Positions 34,365 through 44,011 are shown, numbered from the stretch's first letter. The stretch: DNA of 64,000 nucleotides from Alcanivorax sp. (GCF_017794965.1 NZ_CP051240.1:3658001-3722000), one strand, 5' to 3'. Numbers and translations are program-made. The notes: a model not told the origin generated them from the letters alone.

Positions 34365-36506
34365 TCAGGGAATTTTCAGAATCACGTCGCTATGCCAGGT
34401 GCCGGCGGGAATGGCCATGCGCCCGAAATCTTCAGAGCCAAAACCGAGGGTGCCGATCAACGGGGCGCCGGGGGCTCCGCCAAAATGCGCGGACGTACCA
34501 ATATCCAGGTCGTTGCTGATGGCCAGTTGCGGCAAGCCATCACTGGTATTCTGACCGGACACCATGGACAGACTGCCGTTGCGCCATGCCACCCGCCCGG
34601 AAATATCCTTGACGTAAAAGCGGGATTGCGGACTGGAGATCTCGCCCACAGTGATATAGCTGTTATCCAGATCCAGAAGGCCGTTAAAGCCGATCGGCGC
34701 GGCACCGGTACTGCCATCCACCGGCAGCGGATTGAGTACAAACAGAAACTGGCTGGTGTTCAGGTTCACATCAATCAGCGACACCTTGGTCAGGGCGTCG
34801 TAACTGAGGTTGTCCATATAGCCGCCGCCAAAGATCGAACGGAAGCGATACTGGGCCTTGTTGTCGGTTTGCAGCCACAGCCCGCCCGGCAAATCGGGAT
34901 AACGGCTGTCGCCATCGGTAACCCGCAAGAACAGATCCCGGGCCTGATAAATGATGTCGCCATTGATAAAGCCGACGCCGGCGTTGGCTGCGGTATCCAC
35001 CATCATGAAATGGGTGTTGGACTGCCAGCCATTGCCGGAGGTGGCGCGCACGGCGGCACTGCTGCTGTTGGCCCGTCGCCAGGCATCAGGGGATTGGGCG
35101 ATCAGGTTGATGTCGGCGCGGATGCCGGTATCAGTAGTGGCAACGGCTGTGCCATCAGCACGCCCATAGGGGTAAAGAAAAATATCCGCATCCAGCTTGC
35201 CGAAGGTGAAGGCGGCACCCCAGTCCACCGGCGTGACGGTGCCGCCGGCCAGCGGATCTTCCACCTCGACCAGAGTGTTGTAGGCTAGCAGCCGGCCATC
35301 ACGCATAAGCACGCCAAATGCCGCTTCATTGGCGCCGGGCAGGGAGTTGCCGTACCACTCGCCACCAGCTGCAGTGCAGGCAGTCTGATCCACCACCCCT
35401 GAGGTGGCGCTGCCGGCACAGAGTCCCGCCGGGCCCACACCCCCCTGAAACACATCAAAGATGATGGGTAGCCGGAACATGGGGCCCGGGGCGGCACCCA
35501 GCCGCTGCCAGTTGCTGAAGCGGGCAATGGTGCCATTGCCGCCGGCCTCGCCGAGCGAGAGGGAGAAGTCGCTGTCGAAATCCCATTCGGTATAGAGGCT
35601 GATGCCCTGGGAACGTTGACCGCTCTGGCTGCCATCAAAATCCTGATAAGTGTCGGCGCCATTGAGGTAGCTGCCGTAGCCAAATCCACCGGGTTGCAGT
35701 CGCCAGACCGGATTGATCAGTCCACCCTGCCAGCCAAAGCGCAGCAGGTTGCTGCGGCCAGTTTGATCAAAGTCTGCGGGGCTGGCCTTGAACGCCAGGT
35801 CGAAGCCGATATCCACATTGGCGAACGGCGCACTGACCAGCAGCCCTTGTGCATCGATGCCCACCCGTCCTGTGGAGAGAGACTGCCCGCCGGCTGCACC
35901 ATTGGTGAAGCGCGCGGCTAACAACAGGTTGGCGAGACTGAACTCGGCACTGCCGGCCGCACCCTGGCGATAAATCAGATCGCCATTGGCAGACAGGTCG
36001 AGGGTGGCGTAATCGCCACCCACGTTGAAAAGGCCACCACGATTGATAAGAGAAAACTGCCCGGATGAAATCAGAGCCAGCGAGCCCAGTGATCGTGCTG
36101 AGGCATTGTCTGCTGCGGTGTTGAACGTCAGCCCGCCGATCTCGAATTTCTGCGCCGACCAGTTCCCGGTAACGGCGAGCATGGGATTGCCGCTGCCATC
36201 ACTGCCCACATCCAGATTCCACTGCTGGTTGAGCCCGCCGCCGACACCTTCCAGTGAGACATCTTGCAGCTGGGTGCAGGCATGTTGATTGGCGATACCC
36301 CCGCTACAGGAACCATCATTGAGGCCATTGTCGTCAGTGACCCACTGGATGGTTGATGCACTGATGCCGTTATCGCTGGTCAACCCGACGGAGACCCCGT
36401 CTGCGCCCGTGACACCGGACAGCGCATCGTCGGTCATGGCTTGCAGCGCCAGTGATGTGGCAGGCAGACACGTGATGATCAGCATGGGGGCGAGATGTCG
36501 TTTCAT
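34365..36506 (-). CDS. Exported DUF6160-like protein, large member
   Basis: I chose ATG 36506 (713 residues) because GAGGG lies at correct spacing; a second ATG at 36512 overlaps that site. A Sec signal peptide ends near SLALQ. The mature N-terminus LQAMTDDALSGVTGADGVSV carries the short conserved motif shared by all four proteins of this operon. The remainder is Gly/Asn/Asp-rich and predicted beta-rich, with one Cys pair region (CAGSATSGVVDQTAC). It resembles DUF6160-type surface or outer-membrane proteins of Pseudomonas, Marinobacter and Acinetobacter by N-terminus only. Fourth gene of the operon, 10 bases after the third. Confidence 0.72.
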   Translation of the reverse strand: MKRHLAPMLIITCLPATSLALQAMTDDALSGVTGADGVSVGLTSDNGISASTIQWVTDDNGLNDGSCSGGIANQHACTQLQDVSLEGVGGGLNQQWNLDVGSDGSGNPMLAVTGNWSAQKFEIGGLTFNTAADNASARSLGSLALISSGQFSLINRGGLFNVGGDYATLDLSANGDLIYRQGAAGSAEFSLANLLLAARFTNGAAGGQSLSTGRVGIDAQGLLVSAPFANVDIGFDLAFKASPADFDQTGRSNLLRFGWQGGLINPVWRLQPGGFGYGSYLNGADTYQDFDGSQSGQRSQGISLYTEWDFDSDFSLSLGEAGGNGTIARFSNWQRLGAAPGPMFRLPIIFDVFQGGVGPAGLCAGSATSGVVDQTACTAAGGEWYGNSLPGANEAAFGVLMRDGRLLAYNTLVEVEDPLAGGTVTPVDWGAAFTFGKLDADIFLYPYGRADGTAVATTDTGIRADINLIAQSPDAWRRANSSSAAVRATSGNGWQSNTHFMMVDTAANAGVGFINGDIIYQARDLFLRVTDGDSRYPDLPGGLWLQTDNKAQYRFRSIFGGGYMDNLSYDALTKVSLIDVNLNTSQFLFVLNPLPVDGSTGAAPIGFNGLLDLDNSYITVGEISSPQSRFYVKDISGRVAWRNGSLSMVSGQNTSDGLPQLAISNDLDIGTSAHFGGAPGAPLIGTLGFGSEDFGRMAIPAGTWHSDVILKIP

Positions 36507-36516
36507 GGTCATGCCC

Positions 36517-37875
36517 TCAACAGAACACCGCACTGCCGTAGCAGTTGGAAACCCGGGGCAGATCGATCTTGGGGTTGTCGATCAGCAGCCGACCTTCCGG
36601 ACCGAGAAGGCTGATCACGGTGCCCAGATCCACACGGCCCACATCAATGCGGTCCGGGGGATTGATGTTGAGGATCTTGGCGCCGGGGGCATTCAGCCAC
36701 CAGCCGGTATTGGCGGTGGGGGCATAGCCACTGGAGCAGCGTCCGTTGGACGGAATCTGGCCATAGCTCGGGTTGCAGGCATCAAAGGCAATGTTGTTGG
36801 GCGGGGGCGCCTTGCTGTAGTTGGGCCAGGAGACTTTCTCACGCTGTACGGAGAGGAAAAAGTTCTCCGTGTTGGGCGTGAGCAGATAGTGGACCTGACG
36901 CATGTCGATCTTCAGCTGGCCATAGCCCTCATCCACAATGGCATTGGCAAGCGGATTGACGATCCCCCAGCACACCGCATCCCACCAGGCGCAATTGAGA
37001 TCAATGTCATCCACGGTGAGTTTGGCGGCGGCCACATGCAGTGTCTGCAAGCGGGTGCCGCTGGCATCCACAAAGAACGGCAGGGAGTTGGGGCCGCAGC
37101 CATATTGGGCCGGATTCATGCGCCCGAAACAGGTATCCAGATCGGCGTTATATAGCCCCGCCATGTTGGCGCGGGCACGAATGGCAGCGGACAGTTCCAG
37201 TGACAGAAAACCGGACACGCTGTTGATCCCGGAGTGGCAGTTCACAACGCCCTGGCCGGTGGTGGCTGAAGGGTTACAGGTGCCGCCATGTTCCTGGTTG
37301 ACCAGAAGGGTTTCCAGTCCCGGGCCGACAAAATTCTCTGACGGTTTACTGGCACCGGTGTAATCACGTCCGATACCAAGGGCGCCATTGATCCGCTGCC
37401 CACCCACCTTGAGACCCACCACTTCGCGAAGTGTAGGGGAATGGTCATTCTTGACGGCCAGTTCCACGTAGGGGCGAATCAGCTCAAAGGCGCTCTCCGG
37501 CCCATCCAGGGAAGGAAAATCGCCATCGTTGTTGATGCCCATGAAACTCAGGTAATCGATGTCGATATCGCAGGCGGCAGAGCTGGAGAGCAAATCGTTG
37601 ACGCCACCGCAGCCGAGCTGGAATTTGGCCATGTTGGCATTCAGGTTCAGCTTTACGTCCAGCCCCATGCGATAAAAATCAAAGTTGGCCGAGCCATCGC
37701 CGGGGGCATTGGCCAGCGCATTGGGCGCAATATGATCCGACAGGAACAGGCTGCCATCCTGGGCCAGCACATCGGAGAGCGCTTCATCTTCCATGGGAAC
37801 CAGGCGCGCCTGGACATGACAGGTGAGCAGCAGGCCCAGCCCGAGAAGTAAGGCGCGACTAGAAGCCAAACACAT
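36517..37875 (-). CDS. Exported DUF6160-like protein, third member
   Basis: Start ATG 37875, preceded by GGTGAGG, overlaps the end of the second gene by 17 bases, a sign of translational coupling. The 452-residue protein has a signal peptide (ALLLGLGLLLTCHVQA) and the shared mature motif LVPMEDEALSDVLAQDGSLF. It contains about ten cysteines in well-spaced pairs (CGGVNDLLSSSAAC, CAWWDAVC, CNPSYGQIPSNGRC, CYGSAVFC at the extreme C-terminus), suggesting several disulfides in the periplasm or at the surface. The C-terminal IDLPRVSNC region parallels the end of the first member. Confidence 0.72.
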   Translation of the reverse strand: MCLASSRALLLGLGLLLTCHVQARLVPMEDEALSDVLAQDGSLFLSDHIAPNALANAPGDGSANFDFYRMGLDVKLNLNANMAKFQLGCGGVNDLLSSSAACDIDIDYLSFMGINNDGDFPSLDGPESAFELIRPYVELAVKNDHSPTLREVVGLKVGGQRINGALGIGRDYTGASKPSENFVGPGLETLLVNQEHGGTCNPSATTGQGVVNCHSGINSVSGFLSLELSAAIRARANMAGLYNADLDTCFGRMNPAQYGCGPNSLPFFVDASGTRLQTLHVAAAKLTVDDIDLNCAWWDAVCWGIVNPLANAIVDEGYGQLKIDMRQVHYLLTPNTENFFLSVQREKVSWPNYSKAPPPNNIAFDACNPSYGQIPSNGRCSSGYAPTANTGWWLNAPGAKILNINPPDRIDVGRVDLGTVISLLGPEGRLLIDNPKIDLPRVSNCYGSAVFC

Positions 37876-38491
37876 AGGCCTCACCTTCGAATCGCATATT
37901 GGCCGGTGCATTGAGTGCCTGACTATCGGTGGCCCGGAAACCGAGCACGCTGCCGGTGGCGGCATCGCGCATGTAGCCCGGGATGTTGTTGACGGTGTCG
38001 TCGTATTCGAGCGCCACCCGACCGATGTGGGTAAACAGGTTCAGGTCGTTGTAAATGCCCACGTCCTTGTGGAAGGGGTAACGGGTGCGCAGTGATAACA
38101 GGCCCGAGGGATTACAGCCTGCGATCAGGCAGTCGCCTTCCACGGAAAGAAAGCGGCTGGCGTCGTAGTGGCTGGTGTTACTGGCGGGGAGGGTGGCGTT
38201 GTCGATGCGAAGATCGTTGATCTGCAGCGCACCGTAATAATCTTTCAGCATCAGCCAGATGCCATCACGGGCGGAAAACTCGAAACCCATACGGCAGGGA
38301 TTCAGACCGCCGCTGGTGCAGCCGATCGGATTACCGGTGGTATCCACGTTGTTGCGAAGCATCAGGGTCAGTTGCACGCCTTGACCCGCCTGCCCGGCGA
38401 TATGAGACATTTCCTGATCATCCAGCGGCTGCAGGGTGTCGGCGTGGGCACTGATGGCCAGGCATAGCAACGCAGCTATGAACGTCTTCAT
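37859..38491 (-). CDS. Exported DUF6160-like protein, small member
   Basis: Start ATG 38491 overlaps the stop of the first gene (TGATG). The 210-residue protein has a signal peptide (IAALLCLAISAHA) and the shared motif LQPLDDQEMSHIAGQAGQGV right after cleavage. The body is beta-rich, with two short cysteine-containing turns (CTSGGLNPC and CLIAGC). It may be the minimal version of the family fold. No catalytic residues are recognised. Confidence 0.72.
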   Translation of the reverse strand: MKTFIAALLCLAISAHADTLQPLDDQEMSHIAGQAGQGVQLTLMLRNNVDTTGNPIGCTSGGLNPCRMGFEFSARDGIWLMLKDYYGALQINDLRIDNATLPASNTSHYDASRFLSVEGDCLIAGCNPSGLLSLRTRYPFHKDVGIYNDLNLFTHIGRVALEYDDTVNNIPGYMRDAATGSVLGFRATDSQALNAPANMRFEGEAYVFGF

Positions 38492-39936
38492 CAGCACACC
38501 CCCGGTCGGCAACTTTCCATGTGGAACTGGTTGATCAGCAGGCCTTCGATACGGGCCGAACCAAGATTGACCCGGTCCGTGGTGTAGTAACGGTTGCTGT
38601 TGCCTGGGCCGTTGCTGACAGGTCCTTCGCCGACACCGAAACAGACGCCTGGATTATTGGGGTCGCAGTTGTAGTTCTGGGTCTGCTGCATGCTGGCGGT
38701 TTCGCCGCGCTTGTCGATACGGATGGGGCGTTTGGCGAAGGCATTGAAGGTGCTGCCTGCCCGGGCGCGGAAAATGATGCCGTCATTGCTGGCGTTGATG
38801 CTTTCCCGTGTGCCCTCGGCGGCCCAGCCGGCCATGGCGGGGTACCAGTCGCCATAGCGCACATAGCCGTGGGAGAGACGGTAATTCTGGCAGGCCGTGT
38901 CGCCGCCGGCGCAGGGGGTTTGCCAGTCGCGGGTGGCCGTACGGGCGGTTTCAAAGCCACGGATATCACCACTGTCGAGACCGTAGAAGCGGTTATAGAC
39001 CGTCGGGTTATTGGGGATAGGAGTCAGTTGCAGATAAAAATCCCCGCTGGTGCCCACTGGCCCCAGTACCAGAGACTGGTAATACAGCTGGCCAAAGGGC
39101 AGGAAGGCTTCCACGTTACGGAAGATCAACCCTTCGTTGGCCTCAAATACCGGCGCCTCGCCAATTACATCGGTAGCGCCCCCAGCAGCTTGGGCAACGC
39201 TGAAGCGAAAATCACCGCGCAGGTAGCTGTGGTACATCATGCCGAAGGTTTCGTTGCCCGGTTCAGTATGTTGAAACAGACGAAAGACACTGCCGGCAGC
39301 ATTGCCGCGGATAATGGTCTGGTTTTTCAGCAGCCCGCCGCCGCTGGTGTTGTTGATGCCTTGTCCGGCGGAGAGCAGCTGGGTGGCACTGTTGCGGGTG
39401 GCGCCGGCTTCGATTTCGCCCCAGAACGACAGGGTGTAATCCGGCTGGCTGGTGGGCGCCAGGAATTCGTAGATGGTCTTGTCCGGGCTGGAGGCATCCT
39501 GGTTCACCAGGCTGCCATCCCAGGCCATGCCGCGGGGAGACCAGGCGCGCATCACATAGGGGTTATCAAAGGGTGAAAACCACTGGATCTGACCGCCACG
39601 GGGACAGGACAGGGATGAGGCGTCACAGAGGGATTCATTCCAGTGGCTGCCGCCGGCGCCTGCGCCGGAAAGGTTGATGCCATACCAGCGCAGGTCGCCG
39701 CGCCGCCAACACCCCTGATTACCACTGGTGTTACCGGTTGAGCTGCAGGCGCCAGCCGGGCTGATACCCACCTGTTCAAAATAACTGGTAGGCGCCATCA
39801 GATAACGAAAGTTATCCAGCGCCACGGCGATGCCCGTCCCGTAAGCGGCAGACATTTCGTGTTCATCCAGCGGCTGCAGGCCAGCATGACAGGCACCGGC
39901 CAGCATCAGCAGGCCCGTGGTTATTGTTGTTTTCAT
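38491..39936 (-). CDS. Exported DUF6160-like protein, first gene of the operon
   Basis: A 481-residue protein with a signal peptide (ITTGLLMLAGACHA) and mature N-terminus LQPLDEHEMSAAYGTGIAVA, the shared motif. It has several Cys pairs (CSSTGNTSGNQGC, CDASSLSC, CDPNNPGVC and CRPGVC at the end). The C-terminal segment DRVNLGSARIEGLLINQFH resembles the end of the third member (RIDVGRVDLGTVISLL). Function is unknown; a surface or outer-membrane role is likely from export and composition. The promoter must lie in 39937-40050, since a heptamer element begins at 40052. Confidence 0.72.
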   Translation of the reverse strand: MKTTITTGLLMLAGACHAGLQPLDEHEMSAAYGTGIAVALDNFRYLMAPTSYFEQVGISPAGACSSTGNTSGNQGCWRRGDLRWYGINLSGAGAGGSHWNESLCDASSLSCPRGGQIQWFSPFDNPYVMRAWSPRGMAWDGSLVNQDASSPDKTIYEFLAPTSQPDYTLSFWGEIEAGATRNSATQLLSAGQGINNTSGGGLLKNQTIIRGNAAGSVFRLFQHTEPGNETFGMMYHSYLRGDFRFSVAQAAGGATDVIGEAPVFEANEGLIFRNVEAFLPFGQLYYQSLVLGPVGTSGDFYLQLTPIPNNPTVYNRFYGLDSGDIRGFETARTATRDWQTPCAGGDTACQNYRLSHGYVRYGDWYPAMAGWAAEGTRESINASNDGIIFRARAGSTFNAFAKRPIRIDKRGETASMQQTQNYNCDPNNPGVCFGVGEGPVSNGPGNSNRYYTTDRVNLGSARIEGLLINQFHMESCRPGVC

Positions 39937-40051
39937 GATTATCCCCGTCTGATGGGCTATCGATCAGACTGAGGGACTATTGTCGGGAGGCGAGGGGAAA
40001 GGGCGCAGAGGTAAATCTTGCCAGTGGGCTGACAAATGACGTCGTGGGTTT

Positions 40052-40205
40052 AGTTGAAAGTTTAAAGTTGAAAGTTGAAACGCGGACCAGGCACGCGGGT
40101 TTTGCAACGCCCTGCCCGCGTTCCCCGGTAAGGGCGCGGGCACAGAGTTCCAGATCACCCAAAGCGACCTCGCGCCTTTTCAACTTTGAACTTTAAACTT
40201 TCAGC
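40052..40205. repeat. Heptamer-armed element, AGTTGAA word, near-identical to 25116 copy
   Basis: The left arm at 40052-40079 is AGTTGAA, AGTTTAA, AGTTGAA, AGTTGAA. The hairpin is at 40113-40142. The right arm at 40177-40205 is inverted. The spacers on both sides (e.g. TTCCAGATCACCCAAAGCG) match the 25116 copy almost base for base. Confidence 0.92.
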
Positions 40206-40227
40206 TCGACCCCCGTGTTGTGACGCG

Positions 40228-41286
40228 CTATCCCTGCTCCCGAAACTGCGAGGGGGGCATGCCGGTCCATTGCTGGAAGCGGCGCTGGAAGGAGCGGGTA
40301 TCGGAAAAGCCCAGGCGCTGACTGATCTCGGCCACGGTCATGTCGGTGATGGTCAGATAATCCTGGGCCAGTTGCTGGCGGGTGTCATCCAGCAGTTGTT
40401 GCCAGGAGAGTCCCTGTTCCGCCATGCGCCGGTCCAGGGTGCGCAGGCTGATGCCGAGCCGATCGGCCACAGTCTTCCGGCGGGGCAGACCACTGAGCAT
40501 CAGGTCCCGCGCCAGCCAGCGCAGTTGGCTGCCCAGATCCTGTTGTTTTTGCACTTCTTCCAGTTGCTGTCGGGCTGCCGCTTCCGCCTGCACCAATCGC
40601 TGGTCGTTGAACACATTGATCGGCAGGTCCAGCGTGTGGGCATCCAGCTCCACCTGGTTGCTGGCGGCGCTGAAGGTGACCGGGCACAGGAAGATGCCTT
40701 CCAGAATCGCCTTTTCCTCATCGTTGACCGGTGCGTGTTCCAGTTGCACCCGGCAGGCGGTCAGGTTGGGCTGCCCGGTGATAAAGCGAACCATGCTGGT
40801 GCCCAGCAGCATCAGGTTGGTCATCAGGTGGCGGCGCAACACGGGTTGCTGGGTGACCATGGAAGCGGTGAGCACCAGGTTGCCGTTGTCGCGGTTTTCC
40901 AGATGAAAGCCGCCGGAGTTGCCACCGATCAGGGCCTGATATTTGGTGGTGAAGGTGAGGGCTTCGCGCAGGCTGGCGGCACTGAACGCCAGTTTGGTCA
41001 TGGTGTTGAAAATGGCCGGCATCATTTGCTGGCCAATATGCAGCCCCAGCAGTTCATCCTGACTGCTGAGCAGCAATTCCTGCAGGAAGGCTTCCGCCTG
41101 CCAGGTGGCCACCCGGGCCATGGGCTGCAGCGAGGTGGCTGCATCCAGCCCGCAACGCTGCAGGATCTCTGCCGCCGGCAGCCCCAGCCGCTCGGCGCCA
41201 TAATAGAGCTGCGCCAAGCCGATCCCGGAAATAAAATGGTCGCTGTCAGTGGCGGGGCTGTCAGTAATAATGGAATCCAGATTCAT
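40228..41286 (-). CDS. AraC family transcriptional regulator with arabinose_bd-type sensor domain
   Basis: A 352-residue protein (ATG 41286). The N-terminal two thirds resemble the PF12625-type domain of the OruR/ArgR-like AraC subgroup (GAERLGLPAAEILQRCGL ... TWQAEAFLQELL). The C-terminus is a paired HTH_18 domain ending LGFSDTRSFQRRFQQWTGMP, the AraC signature. Such regulators control nearby catabolic genes in response to a small molecule. The nearest candidates are the exported-protein operon (same strand, downstream) or distant genes; no divergent partner exists. A tract of eight AGCTACG repeats lies about 100 bases upstream of the start. Confidence 0.9.
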   Translation of the reverse strand: MNLDSIITDSPATDSDHFISGIGLAQLYYGAERLGLPAAEILQRCGLDAATSLQPMARVATWQAEAFLQELLLSSQDELLGLHIGQQMMPAIFNTMTKLAFSAASLREALTFTTKYQALIGGNSGGFHLENRDNGNLVLTASMVTQQPVLRRHLMTNLMLLGTSMVRFITGQPNLTACRVQLEHAPVNDEEKAILEGIFLCPVTFSAASNQVELDAHTLDLPINVFNDQRLVQAEAAARQQLEEVQKQQDLGSQLRWLARDLMLSGLPRRKTVADRLGISLRTLDRRMAEQGLSWQQLLDDTRQQLAQDYLTITDMTVAEISQRLGFSDTRSFQRRFQQWTGMPPSQFREQG

Positions 41287-41382
41287 GCCATCATTCTGCA
41301 ACAAAACACGCCGCCGGGAATAGAGATCGAATTCCGTTCGACGGAAATCGGTCCCTTTCGAAGCGAAAAGCAGGAAAATTAC

Positions 41383-41566
41383 AGCTACGAGCTACGAGCT
41401 ACGAGCTACGAGCTACGAGCTATGAGCTACGAGCTACGAGTTCAGTTCGGGGTATCCTGAAACGAAAGAGGCCGCGCCCAAACGCCTGGTCGCGGCCTCT
41501 GTCCGCGCAGTGTGGCAAGACGCCACCCCGCGCAGCTATTAACTATTCACTGTTAACTATTAACTG
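41383..41566. repeat. AGCTACG tandem array and mismatched heptamer arm beside pilU
   Basis: 41383-41438 is eight uninterrupted 7-mers (AGCTACG x5, AGCTATG, AGCTACG x2), a good candidate for copy-number variation. A GC hairpin (GAGGCCGCG with CGCGGCCTC, 41467-41499) follows, then an arm of a different word (AGCTATT, AACTATT, CACTGTT, AACTATT; 41534-41561) ending two bases before the pilU stop codon. The hairpin core shares GAGGCCGCGCCCA with the 9735 element. No gene is seen in 41287-41568. Confidence 0.85.
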
Positions 41567-41568
41567 CC

Positions 41569-42690
41569 TTATTCCGTGTCCTCAATGCTCAATCCCCGCG
41601 TCGCCACGTCCAGACTGGAGGCATCGGTTTCGTTGCCGAGCTTGATCATCAGGCGCAGGTCGTTGGGGGAATCCGCGTGGAGCATGGCATCTTCGTAGGT
41701 GATCTCGCCGGCGCTGTAGAGATCATAGAGTGCCTGGTCAAAGGTCTGCATGCCCTGTTCGCGAGATTTGCTCATCAGTTCCTTGAGCATGTGCACTTCG
41801 CCCTTGCGGATATGATCCTGTACCAGCGGGGTGCCGAGGAGGACCTCAATGGCGGCGCGGCGACCCTTGCCGTCCGGGGTGGGGATCAATTGCTGGGCGA
41901 CGATGCCCTTCATGTTCAGGGACAGATCCATCCACAGCTGGTCGTGCATGTCCGCCGGGAAGAAGTGGATGATCCGGTCCAGGGCCTGGTTTGCGTTGTT
42001 GGCGTGCAGGGTGGCCAGGCACAGGTGACCGGTTTCGGCGAAGGCGATGGCCTTGTCCATGGTTTCGCGGGTCCGGATCTCACCGATCAGGATCACGTCC
42101 GGGGCCTGACGCAGGGTGTTCTTCAGTGCCACATCAAAGCTGTCGGTATCGATGCCCACTTCGCGCTGGGTAACGATACAACCCTGGTGCTGGTGGATGA
42201 ATTCGATGGGATCCTCGATGGTGATGATGTGACCCTTCGAGTTCTTGTTACGGTGGCCGATCATGGACGCCAGCGAGGTGGATTTACCCGTACCGGTGGC
42301 GCCCACGAAGATCACCAGGCCCCGCTTGGTCATGGCCAGTTCCTTGATCACCGGCGGCAGGCGCAGCTCGTCCACGTTGGGGATCTTGGTTTCGATGCGA
42401 CGCAGCACCATGGCCACCAGGTTGCGCTGGTAGAAGGCGGACACCCGGAAACGGCCGATGCCGCGGGCGGAAATGGCGAAGTTGCACTCGTGCTTATCGA
42501 CAAATTCCTTGCGCTGCTTTTCGGTCATCACCCCGAACACGATATCCCGGGTCATATCCGGAGTCAGTGCGTTCTTGGTCACCGGCAGGATCTTGCCGTG
42601 AATCTTCATGCTGGGGGGAACGCCTGCGGTAATAAACAGGTCAGACCCGCCCTTCTGCACCATTATCTTGAGTAGCTCTTCAAATTCCAT
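41569..42690 (-). CDS. pilU: Type IV pilus retraction ATPase accessory PilU
   Basis: A 373-residue hexameric ATPase. It starts MEFEELLKIMVQKGGSDLFI like P. aeruginosa PilU. Walker A GATGTGKST is at residues 130-138, and the Asp box, Walker B (VILIGEIRTRETM) and His box (TGHLCLATLHANN) follow. It assists PilT in depolymerising type IV pili for twitching motility. It lies 60 bases downstream of pilT on the same strand; likely one operon. Confidence 0.96.
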   Translation of the reverse strand: MEFEELLKIMVQKGGSDLFITAGVPPSMKIHGKILPVTKNALTPDMTRDIVFGVMTEKQRKEFVDKHECNFAISARGIGRFRVSAFYQRNLVAMVLRRIETKIPNVDELRLPPVIKELAMTKRGLVIFVGATGTGKSTSLASMIGHRNKNSKGHIITIEDPIEFIHQHQGCIVTQREVGIDTDSFDVALKNTLRQAPDVILIGEIRTRETMDKAIAFAETGHLCLATLHANNANQALDRIIHFFPADMHDQLWMDLSLNMKGIVAQQLIPTPDGKGRRAAIEVLLGTPLVQDHIRKGEVHMLKELMSKSREQGMQTFDQALYDLYSAGEITYEDAMLHADSPNDLRLMIKLGNETDASSLDVATRGLSIEDTE

Positions 42691-42750
42691 GTTACGTGCC
42701 TGCATGCCCGGGCAGCATCCCGGTGCGGTTATTGTTCATTTTTTGCCAGA

Positions 42751-43785
42751 TCAGATGGAATCCGGGGCCTTGGCCTTTTCCCGTGCTACATCGCGGGCCA
42801 CCAGGCCTCGCTGCACCAGCCCTTGCAGACACTGATCCAGGGTCTGCATGCCCAGCTGACCCCCGGTCTGGATGGCCGAGTACATCTGCGCCACCTTGTC
42901 CTCGCGGATCAGGTTACGGATCGCCGGGGTGCCAATCATGATTTCGTGGGCGGCGCAGCGGCCACCGCCGTTCTTCTTCATCAGGGTCTGGGAGATAACC
43001 GCCTGCAGGGATTCCGACAGCATGGAACGGACCATGGATTTTTCTTCCGCCGGGAATACGTCCACCACCCGGTCAATGGTCTTGGCCGCGGAGGTGGTGT
43101 GCAGGGTGCCGAACACCAGGTGACCGGTTTCCGCTGCGGTCAGGGCCAGGCGAATGGTTTCCAGATCCCGCATCTCACCCACCAGGATGATGTCTGGATC
43201 TTCCCGCAGTGCCGAACGCAGGGCTTCTGAGAAGCCCAGGGTGTCACGGTGCACTTCCCGCTGGTTCACCAGGCACTTCTTGGATTCGTGTACGAATTCG
43301 ATGGGATCCTCAATGGTGAGGATGTGCTCGTAACGGGTGTTGTTGATGTAGTCGAGCATGGCCGCCAGGGTGGTGGATTTACCGGAACCGGTGGGGCCGG
43401 TGACCAGTACGATGCCACGGGGGAAATCGGACACCTTCTGGAAGACCTTGCCCATGCCCAGGTCTTCCATGGTCAGTACCTTGGACGGAATGGTCCGGAA
43501 TACCGCACCGGCACCCCGGTTATGGTTAAAGGCGTTGACCCGGAAACGGGCCACCCCCGGTACCTCGAAGGAGAAATCGGTTTCGAAGAACTCTTCGAAG
43601 TCCTTGCGCTGCTTGTCATTCATGATGTCGTAGATCAGCGCGTGAACTTCCTTGTGCTCCATGGCTGGCAGGTTGATGCGGCGAACATCGCCGTCCACCC
43701 GGATCATGGGGGGCAGGCCTGCGGAGAGGTGGAGGTCAGACGCGCCGTTTTTGGCGCTGAAAGCGAGCAGCTCGGTAATATCCAT
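42751..43785 (-). CDS. pilT: Type IV pilus retraction ATPase PilT
   Basis: ATG 43785 gives 344 residues, the same length as P. aeruginosa PilT, beginning MDITELLAFSAKNGASDLHL. Walker A GPTGSGKST is at residues 130-138; Walker B is ILVGEMRDLETI; the retraction-specific AIRNLIRE motif near the C-terminus is intact. It powers pilus retraction at the inner membrane. It is transcribed divergently from yggS, the usual arrangement in Pseudomonas-like bacteria. Confidence 0.97.
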   Translation of the reverse strand: MDITELLAFSAKNGASDLHLSAGLPPMIRVDGDVRRINLPAMEHKEVHALIYDIMNDKQRKDFEEFFETDFSFEVPGVARFRVNAFNHNRGAGAVFRTIPSKVLTMEDLGMGKVFQKVSDFPRGIVLVTGPTGSGKSTTLAAMLDYINNTRYEHILTIEDPIEFVHESKKCLVNQREVHRDTLGFSEALRSALREDPDIILVGEMRDLETIRLALTAAETGHLVFGTLHTTSAAKTIDRVVDVFPAEEKSMVRSMLSESLQAVISQTLMKKNGGGRCAAHEIMIGTPAIRNLIREDKVAQMYSAIQTGGQLGMQTLDQCLQGLVQRGLVARDVAREKAKAPDSI

Positions 43786-44011
43786 GGTGTCTTCTGGTGT
43801 TGTTATGCGTTGTGGCAAAGGGTACGGCGGGCACCCCTTTCCGTTATTATGTGTGCGGACCGCGGGCGAGCCCGTGGCCTCAGAAAATCGTACTAATCGC
43901 CCTAAAGTAACCCGACCTTTTCAGGCGTTCAAGGAACTGCAGTACGAATTCGTCTCCGGTAGGAAAGCCCTGCCGGACGGCCATCCAGACAGATCAGCAG
44001 GTAGAGCCCCC

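Noticed and set aside
43652..44011. N-terminal extension of yggS
   Set aside because: It would overlap pilT on the other strand and lacks similarity; ATG 44012 has a ribosome site and gives normal YggS length.
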